This document shows, piece by piece, positions 24,056-28,036 of a stretch of DNA of 28,036 bases; the first letter of the stretch is position 1, and each line of letters opens with the position of its first letter. Origin of the DNA: JAAYFT01 sp036562765. Its GTDB lineage: Bacteria > Bacillota > Clostridia > Tissierellales > Tissierellaceae. The position numbers were made by a program, and so were the translations under genes. The notes beneath the pieces are model-generated. The model was not told the DNA's origin. It did not search any database and saw only the letters and a list, made by a program, of their open reading frames with translations. The stretch covers positions 1 through 28,036 of the forward strand of contig DATCJO010000132.1 of NCBI GenBank assembly GCA_036562765.1, in the 5' to 3' direction.

Positions 24056-24100
24056 AGGAAAGTCCTTTTGGCTGATGAGTTTGGGACTTTCCTTTTCTTT
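24056..24100 (+). terminator. Terminator after encapsulin
   Basis: AGGAAAGTCC (24056-24065) pairs with GGACTTTCCT (24084-24093), with an 18-base loop, followed by TTTCTTT. Confidence 0.8.
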
Positions 24101-24149
24101 AATATGAATTATGTAAGCTAGTTACTCTTTTCTTTTTTATTGAAAGATA

Positions 24150-24178
24150 TTTCCAAAAATTTTATCATCTGATATAAT
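24150..24178 (+). promoter_or_regulatory. Promoter of fhs
   Basis: TTTCCA at 24150-24155, a 17-base spacer and TATAAT at 24173-24178, with TGA directly before it giving an extended -10. It predicts a transcript start near 24185 and a leader of roughly 160 bases. Confidence 0.65.
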
Positions 24179-24347
24179 ACAAGAGAATCCACTTGATTTG
24201 TATTTAAATTTATAAGCTATTATCAATTATTAGCTGATAACAATGCTATAGTTAGGTATATTAAGCTGAATATGTACATATTAAATGGAATAATAATGTA
24301 TTATTTTTTAATAATATTAGTAAATAAGAACCAAGGGAGGAATCCAG

Positions 24348-26018
24348 ATGAAACCAGATGTGGAAATTGCTCAAGAAGCTAAGATGCTACCGATTACAGA
24401 GGTGGCCAGCAAGTTAGGAATTAGCGAAGATAAACTTATTCCCTATGGAAAATACAAAGCAAAGATATCAATAGACCTATTGAAAGAATTAGAAAACAAG
24501 CCTGATGGAAAACTAGTCCTAGTTACTGCCATAAATCCAACTCCTGCAGGGGAAGGTAAGACTACAACTAATATTGGTCTTTCAATGGCTTTGAATAAAA
24601 TAGGGAAAACAGCAATATCTGCTTTAAGGGAACCATCCTTGGGCCCAAGCTTTGGAGTGAAAGGCGGAGCAGCTGGTGGAGGATATTCTCAAGTAGTTCC
24701 AATGGAAGATATAAATTTACATTTTACAGGAGATTTTCATGCCATAACTACTGCTCATAACTTGATTGCAGCATTATTGGATAATCATATCCACAGAGGG
24801 AATGAATTAAACATTGACCCAAGAAGAGTAGTTTGGAAAAGAGTACTTGATATGAATGATAGGGCCCTAAGGAAAATCGTAATTGGCCTTGGCGGAAGAA
24901 CAGAAGGAGTTCCTAGGGAAGACGGATTCGATATAACTGTTGCATCTGAAATTATGGCAATTTTGTGCCTATCTAAAGATTTGCAAGATTTAAAGGAAAG
25001 GGTAGCCAATATCATAGTAGCCTACACTTATGATGGAAAACCTGTCTATGTTAGAGACTTGAATGCTCAAGGTGCTGTAGCTGTACTTATGAAAGATGCA
25101 ATACATCCTAACCTTGTTCAAACATTAGAAAACACTCCTGCCCTTATTCACGGAGGACCATTTGCAAATATTGCTCATGGCTGCAATTCCATAATAGCTA
25201 CAAAATTAGCTCTAAAGCTTGCTGAATATACAGTTACTGAAGCAGGATTCGGTGCTGATTTAGGTGCTGAAAAATTCTTTGATATTAAATCAAGGTTTGC
25301 AGGATTTAAACCCAATGCTGCAGTAATTGTTGCTACTGTTAGGGCTTTGAAGTATAATGGGGGAGTTAAGAAAGATGAATTAGGCAATGAAAACCTAGAA
25401 GCTTTGGCTAAAGGATTCGAAAACCTTGAAAAGCATATAGAAAATGTGAATAAATTTGGCGTTCCAGCGGTTGTTGCTATAAATAGATTCCCAACAGATA
25501 CAGAAGCGGAATTGAATTATGTAATTGAAAGATGCAGGTCTTTAGGTGCAGAAGCTGTAATTTCAGAAGTATGGGCAAAGGGAAGCGAAGGGGGGATAGA
25601 TTTAGCGAAGGCTGTTGTTAAAGTATGCGAAACTAAGGAATCTAATTTCAAACCATTATATGATGTAGAAGAACCAATAAAAGTCAAGATAGAAAAAATC
25701 GCTAAAGAAATCTATGGTGCAGATGGAGTAGAATACACTAAGGCGTGCGAAAAACAAATTGCTGAAATTGAAAAACTAGGATTTGACAAGATGCCAATAT
25801 GCATGGCAAAAACTCAGTATTCATTATCTGATGACCCAACTTTGTTAGGAAGGCCAAGAGGATTTAAGATAACAGTAAGAGAAATTAGGATATCCAGAGG
25901 GGCAGGCTTCCTAGTTGCATTAACCGGAGACATAATGACAATGCCTGGATTGCCTAAGGTACCAGCTGCCAATAACATAGATATATTGCCAGACGGACGT
26001 ATTGTGGGATTGTTCTAG
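24348..26018 (+). CDS. fhs: Formate-tetrahydrofolate ligase
   Basis: ATP-dependent formation of 10-formyltetrahydrofolate from formate, used in one-carbon supply for purines and in the Wood-Ljungdahl or glycine/serine pathways of anaerobes. At 556 residues it is full length. It shows the N-terminal DVEIAQEAKMLPI, the P-loop PTPAGEGKTTT near residue 65, REPSLGPSFGVKGGAAGGG, LHFTGDFHAI, the FANIAHGCNS signature, EAGFGADLGAEKF and the C-terminal GDIMTMPGLPKVPAANNID. No key motif is missing. It has its own promoter and a GC-rich hairpin behind it, so it is probably monocistronic. No other Wood-Ljungdahl genes are in the window, so acetogenesis cannot be claimed. Confidence 0.97.
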   Translation: MKPDVEIAQEAKMLPITEVASKLGISEDKLIPYGKYKAKISIDLLKELENKPDGKLVLVTAINPTPAGEGKTTTNIGLSMALNKIGKTAISALREPSLGPSFGVKGGAAGGGYSQVVPMEDINLHFTGDFHAITTAHNLIAALLDNHIHRGNELNIDPRRVVWKRVLDMNDRALRKIVIGLGGRTEGVPREDGFDITVASEIMAILCLSKDLQDLKERVANIIVAYTYDGKPVYVRDLNAQGAVAVLMKDAIHPNLVQTLENTPALIHGGPFANIAHGCNSIIATKLALKLAEYTVTEAGFGADLGAEKFFDIKSRFAGFKPNAAVIVATVRALKYNGGVKKDELGNENLEALAKGFENLEKHIENVNKFGVPAVVAINRFPTDTEAELNYVIERCRSLGAEAVISEVWAKGSEGGIDLAKAVVKVCETKESNFKPLYDVEEPIKVKIEKIAKEIYGADGVEYTKACEKQIAEIEKLGFDKMPICMAKTQYSLSDDPTLLGRPRGFKITVREIRISRGAGFLVALTGDIMTMPGLPKVPAANNIDILPDGRIVGLF

Positions 26019-26020
26019 AT

Positions 26021-26045
26021 AATAGCTGGGCAGCGCCCGGCTATT
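26021..26045 (+). terminator. GC-rich hairpin after fhs
   Basis: An 11-bp stem (26021-26031 with 26035-26045, one G-T pair) closed by a 3-base loop, directly after the fhs stop. The following bases are ATTATCAATT rather than a T run, so termination may be incomplete. Confidence 0.6.
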
Positions 26046-26088
26046 ATTATCAATTATAAAAAATTGTTTAGATTGGTAGGAGGTTAAA

Positions 26089-26388
26089 ATGGAATATAAA
26101 TCTAAAATTAGGTCAAAAGCAGTTGACGAGCTTTTTGAAGCTATATTAACATTAGAAAATCTAGAAGAATGCTACAGATTTTTTGAAGATATTTGTACCG
26201 TAAAAGAGATACAAGCCATAGCCCAAAGGTGGGAAGTAGCAAGACTTCTTAAAGCTAACAAGACATATAGTGAAATAGAAGAAGCAACGGGGGCAAGTAC
26301 TGCAACAATAAGCAGGATTAACAGGGCTTTAAATTATGGTGCAGATGGATATAATTTAGTATTAAGGAAACTTGGATTAATTGATTAG
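26089..26388 (+). CDS. YerC/YecD family TrpR-like DNA-binding protein
   Basis: A small cytoplasmic regulator of 99 residues with a TrpR-type helix-turn-helix. It shows VDELFEAILTLENLEECYRFFEDICTV, then QRWEVARLLKANKTYSEIEEATGAS and TATISRINRALNYG (recognition helix about residues 69-84), as in YerC of Bacillus. Its target and ligand are unknown. In several Firmicutes yerC lies close to the helicase gene pcrA, and here pcrA follows two genes later, which supports the assignment. AGGAGG precedes the ATG. Confidence 0.93.
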   Translation: MEYKSKIRSKAVDELFEAILTLENLEECYRFFEDICTVKEIQAIAQRWEVARLLKANKTYSEIEEATGASTATISRINRALNYGADGYNLVLRKLGLID

Positions 26389-26406
26389 GGGATTTATAAA
26401 GTCCCC
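26388..26406 (+). terminator. Short hairpin after the YerC-type gene
   Basis: GGGGATTT (26388-26395) pairs with AAGTCCCC (26399-26406) around ATA, overlapping the stop codon. The following ATCATTTATTT is a poor T tract, so it is a weak terminator. Confidence 0.45.
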
Positions 26407-26503
26407 ATCATTTATTTATGGCTTCTTTTGTCAGCATTTTAACATTTTGCCCAAATGACAATTACAAACCAATGATAGTAATAAAATTAAAGGGGGGACA
26501 AGT

Positions 26504-26923
26504 ATGATGTGGAAAGATAGGTACAGAATAGGAGTAGATACAATAGATAGGCAACATAAAGAGCTCTTCGACAGAGTATCCCATTTTATACAAATCGTGC
26601 AAAATGATACTAACTGGGAAGACAAGATTGATGATGTGAAAAAAACTCTAGATTTTATGAAAGAATATGTTATATACCATTTTAACGATGAAGAAAAATA
26701 CCAAGAAGAGATTAATTTCCCTGAAATTGAGGAACATAAGGAAGCACATATAAAATTCAGGGAGTCAATCAATCAATATGTTCAAATCTGTGAGGCTGGG
26801 CAATTCAATGAAAATATAATAAAAGAATTTGCAGGAAAATTAATGACATGGCTGATAGTGCATGTTTGTAAAATGGATCAAAGAATTGGAGAATATGCAA
26901 ATAAAAAGGAGGTCAAGGCTTAA
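26504..26923 (+). CDS. Bacteriohemerythrin
   Basis: A single-domain, non-haem di-iron protein of 139 residues that binds oxygen (or senses oxygen, NO or iron) in the cytoplasm. The complete ligand set is present: His18 (IDRQHKEL), His59 and Glu63 (YHFNDEE), His78 and His82 (HKEAH), His120 and Asp125 (HVCKMD). Length is normal. The RBS is AAAGGGGGG. Its TAA overlaps the ATG of cheX by one base (TAATG), so the two are translationally coupled, suggesting a link between oxygen or iron status and chemotaxis signalling, or at least joint expression. Confidence 0.95.
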   Translation: MMWKDRYRIGVDTIDRQHKELFDRVSHFIQIVQNDTNWEDKIDDVKKTLDFMKEYVIYHFNDEEKYQEEINFPEIEEHKEAHIKFRESINQYVQICEAGQFNENIIKEFAGKLMTWLIVHVCKMDQRIGEYANKKEVKA

Positions 26924-27396
26924 TGAGAACTGAATGCATAAACTCCTTTTACAAGGCAACAGAAGATGTATTTCACTTGATGTTTGATTTAAATGTTGAA
27001 AAAGGTGATTTTAAAATTGTGGATGGATTAATAAGCAACAGAAATGCCAATGTTGTTTTGGGCGTCAAAGGTGATTTAAAAGGCTCTATACTTTTTAGCT
27101 TTAATAAGGACATGACTTTGGAAATGGTACGCATAATGTCAGGCTTGGAACTAAAGGCAATAGATAGCTTTGTTTCTTCAGCCTTAGGAGAAGTAGTAAA
27201 TATAATTGGTGGGAATGCTTTAACCAATTTAACAAACTACAATTATATTTGTGACCTTGAACCTCCTCAAGTCATAATTGGCGAATGTAGTTCTCTTCCC
27301 ATAACCAATGAAAAGATAATGCTTATTCCAATTAAAACCGATATAGGTGACTTTGATATAAATATCTGTCTATTAGAAAACAAGAGAAACAACTAG
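26923..27396 (+). CDS. cheX: CheX-type CheY-phosphate phosphatase domain protein
   Basis: A stand-alone CheX domain of 157 residues. The active-site helix reads SSALGEVVNIIGGNAL, giving the Glu90-x-x-Asn93 pair that in CheX/CheC dephosphorylates CheY-P. Other family parts are the N-terminal INSFYKATEDVF helix, GSILFSFNKDMTLEMVRIMSG and a closing PIKTDIGDFDINICL strand. No other chemotaxis gene is in the window, so its partner response regulator lies elsewhere. Coupled to the hemerythrin gene by a 1-base overlap and followed by a terminator. Confidence 0.88.
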   Translation: MRTECINSFYKATEDVFHLMFDLNVEKGDFKIVDGLISNRNANVVLGVKGDLKGSILFSFNKDMTLEMVRIMSGLELKAIDSFVSSALGEVVNIIGGNALTNLTNYNYICDLEPPQVIIGECSSLPITNEKIMLIPIKTDIGDFDINICLLENKRNN

Positions 27397-27420
27397 GAGT
27401 AAAATCTTAGTTGTTTTTTA
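27387..27420 (+). terminator. Terminator after cheX
   Basis: AAACAACTA (27387-27395) pairs with TAGTTGTTT (27408-27416), and TTTTTT follows within the same stretch. The stem overlaps the last codons of cheX. Confidence 0.85.
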
Positions 27421-27449
27421 TTGGAATAAATGTTCATTTATTATATAAT
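27421..27449 (+). promoter_or_regulatory. Promoter of pcrA
   Basis: TTGGAA at 27421-27426, a 17-base spacer and TATAAT at 27444-27449. It begins right after the cheX terminator and predicts a short leader before the pcrA ribosome binding site (AAAGGTGG). Confidence 0.65.
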
Positions 27450-27484
27450 AAGTTATAAATAAAAGTTGAGAAAGGTGGAAACTA

Positions 27485-28036
27485 ATGGATTATCTTGATG
27501 GACTAAACGATAGGCAAAGGGAAGCAGTACTACATACAGAAGGTCCACTGCTCATATTAGCTGGGGCAGGCTCAGGTAAAACTAGAGTAATAACACATAA
27601 AATAGCTTATTTAATCGAAAAAAAAGGAATTTTCCCGGGAAATATCTTGGCAATAACTTTTACCAATAAAGCTGCCAATGAAATGAAAGAAAGAGTTGGA
27701 AAGCTACTTTCCACTTTAGTTGATGATATGTGGATTGGAACTTTTCATTCAGTATGTGTAAGGATATTGAGGAGAGATATTGATAAAATAGGCTATGACA
27801 GGTCATTTACAATATACGATAGGGATGACCAGTTAACTTTAATAAAGGAATGTATAAAGGAAAGAAACTTAAATAAAGACTTGTATAAAGAAGCCACAAT
27901 TCTTTCATATATAAGCAATTTAAAAGATGGCATGGTTGAACCTGATACATTTATAAATGAGAACTATAAGGATTTTTATTTGCGAAATGTTGGAGAAGTA
28001 TATTCATTATATGAGAAGAAGCTAAAGCAATATAAT
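27485..28036 (+). CDS. pcrA: ATP-dependent DNA helicase PcrA/UvrD, N-terminal part
   Basis: The first 184 codons of a superfamily 1A helicase used in repair and rolling-circle replication; the reading frame continues past the window edge. The Q motif LNDRQREAV (residues 7-15), Walker A AGAGSGKTR (about 26-34), motif Ia ITFTNKAANEMKERV and motif Ib WIGTFHSVCVRILRRD are all present, followed by the start of the 1B domain. ATG is preceded by AAAGGTGG with good spacing. UvrD/Rep are the same family; PcrA is the usual name in Firmicutes. Only about a quarter of the gene is seen. Confidence 0.95.
   Translation, partial: MDYLDGLNDRQREAVLHTEGPLLILAGAGSGKTRVITHKIAYLIEKKGIFPGNILAITFTNKAANEMKERVGKLLSTLVDDMWIGTFHSVCVRILRRDIDKIGYDRSFTIYDRDDQLTLIKECIKERNLNKDLYKEATILSYISNLKDGMVEPDTFINENYKDFYLRNVGEVYSLYEKKLKQYN

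Larger units (their letters stand above)
24010..24347. other. Intergenic region between encapsulin and fhs
   Basis: A 338-base gap with no gene. It contains the encapsulin terminator (24056-24100), a good extended -10 promoter (24150-24178) and an AT-rich leader of about 160 bases with a small dyad (TTATCA / TGATAA near 24221-24242). No known riboswitch was recognised. Confidence 0.6.

Noticed and set aside
24072..24079. CTGATGAG resembling the core of a hammerhead ribozyme
   Set aside because: No GAAA core and no matching three-stem arrangement follow; the bases lie in the loop of the encapsulin terminator.

Overview
The window comes from an AT-rich, low-GC Gram-positive anaerobe, most likely a member of the Clostridia/Tissierellia. 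Pointers are strong purine-rich ribosome binding sites with frequent TTG/GTG starts, formate-tetrahydrofolate ligase, a DUF2935 protein, a YerC/PcrA neighbourhood and BMP-type nucleoside import. No rRNA, tRNA or CRISPR array was seen. Apart from one insertion sequence and one broken acetyltransferase gene, this looks like ordinary chromosome rich in purine, nucleoside and iron functions.

Layout. 1-324 holds no convincing gene, only hairpins. 325-1829 is a complete ISL3-family element sitting just upstream of guaB. 2005-4504 carries guaB (IMP dehydrogenase) and a guaA that contains only the ATP-pyrophosphatase half of GMP synthase. 4679-6037 is an aldehyde dehydrogenase. 6189-14542 is one co-directional run of eight genes: class II aldolase, mtnA, an MTA-type nucleoside phosphorylase, a zinc alcohol dehydrogenase, a BMP lipoprotein, and a YufO/P/Q-type nucleoside ABC transporter. 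14632-15495 is a GNAT-like pseudogene with two in-frame TAG codons. 15604-16610 has a possible 47-residue peptide coupled to an atypical nucleoside hydrolase. Then follow a beta-lactamase-fold serine hydrolase, an ECF sigma/anti-sigma pair, and a leftward group (lipoprotein, DUF2935 protein, FAH-family hydrolase). 22875-24009 is an encapsulin nanocompartment with its encapsulated ferritin. The window ends with fhs, a YerC-type regulator, a bacteriohemerythrin-cheX pair and the start of pcrA.

How it fits together. The central operon reads as a DHAP shunt. Extracellular purine nucleosides are bound by the BMP lipoprotein and imported. The phosphorylase splits a 5'-modified nucleoside (5'-methylthio- or 5'-deoxy-) into a base and a sugar 1-phosphate, MtnA isomerises this to the ribulose 1-phosphate, and the aldolase cleaves it to dihydroxyacetone phosphate plus a short aldehyde. 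The alcohol dehydrogenase (and possibly the upstream aldehyde dehydrogenase) would dispose of the aldehyde. The released base could feed the purine pool served by guaB/guaA. The individual enzyme families are well supported; the joined pathway and its coupling to import are inference and are the most interesting proposal here. Secondary points are the single-domain GMP synthase, the inosine-type base pocket and C-terminal CSC motif of the phosphorylase, and the coupled hemerythrin-CheX pair.
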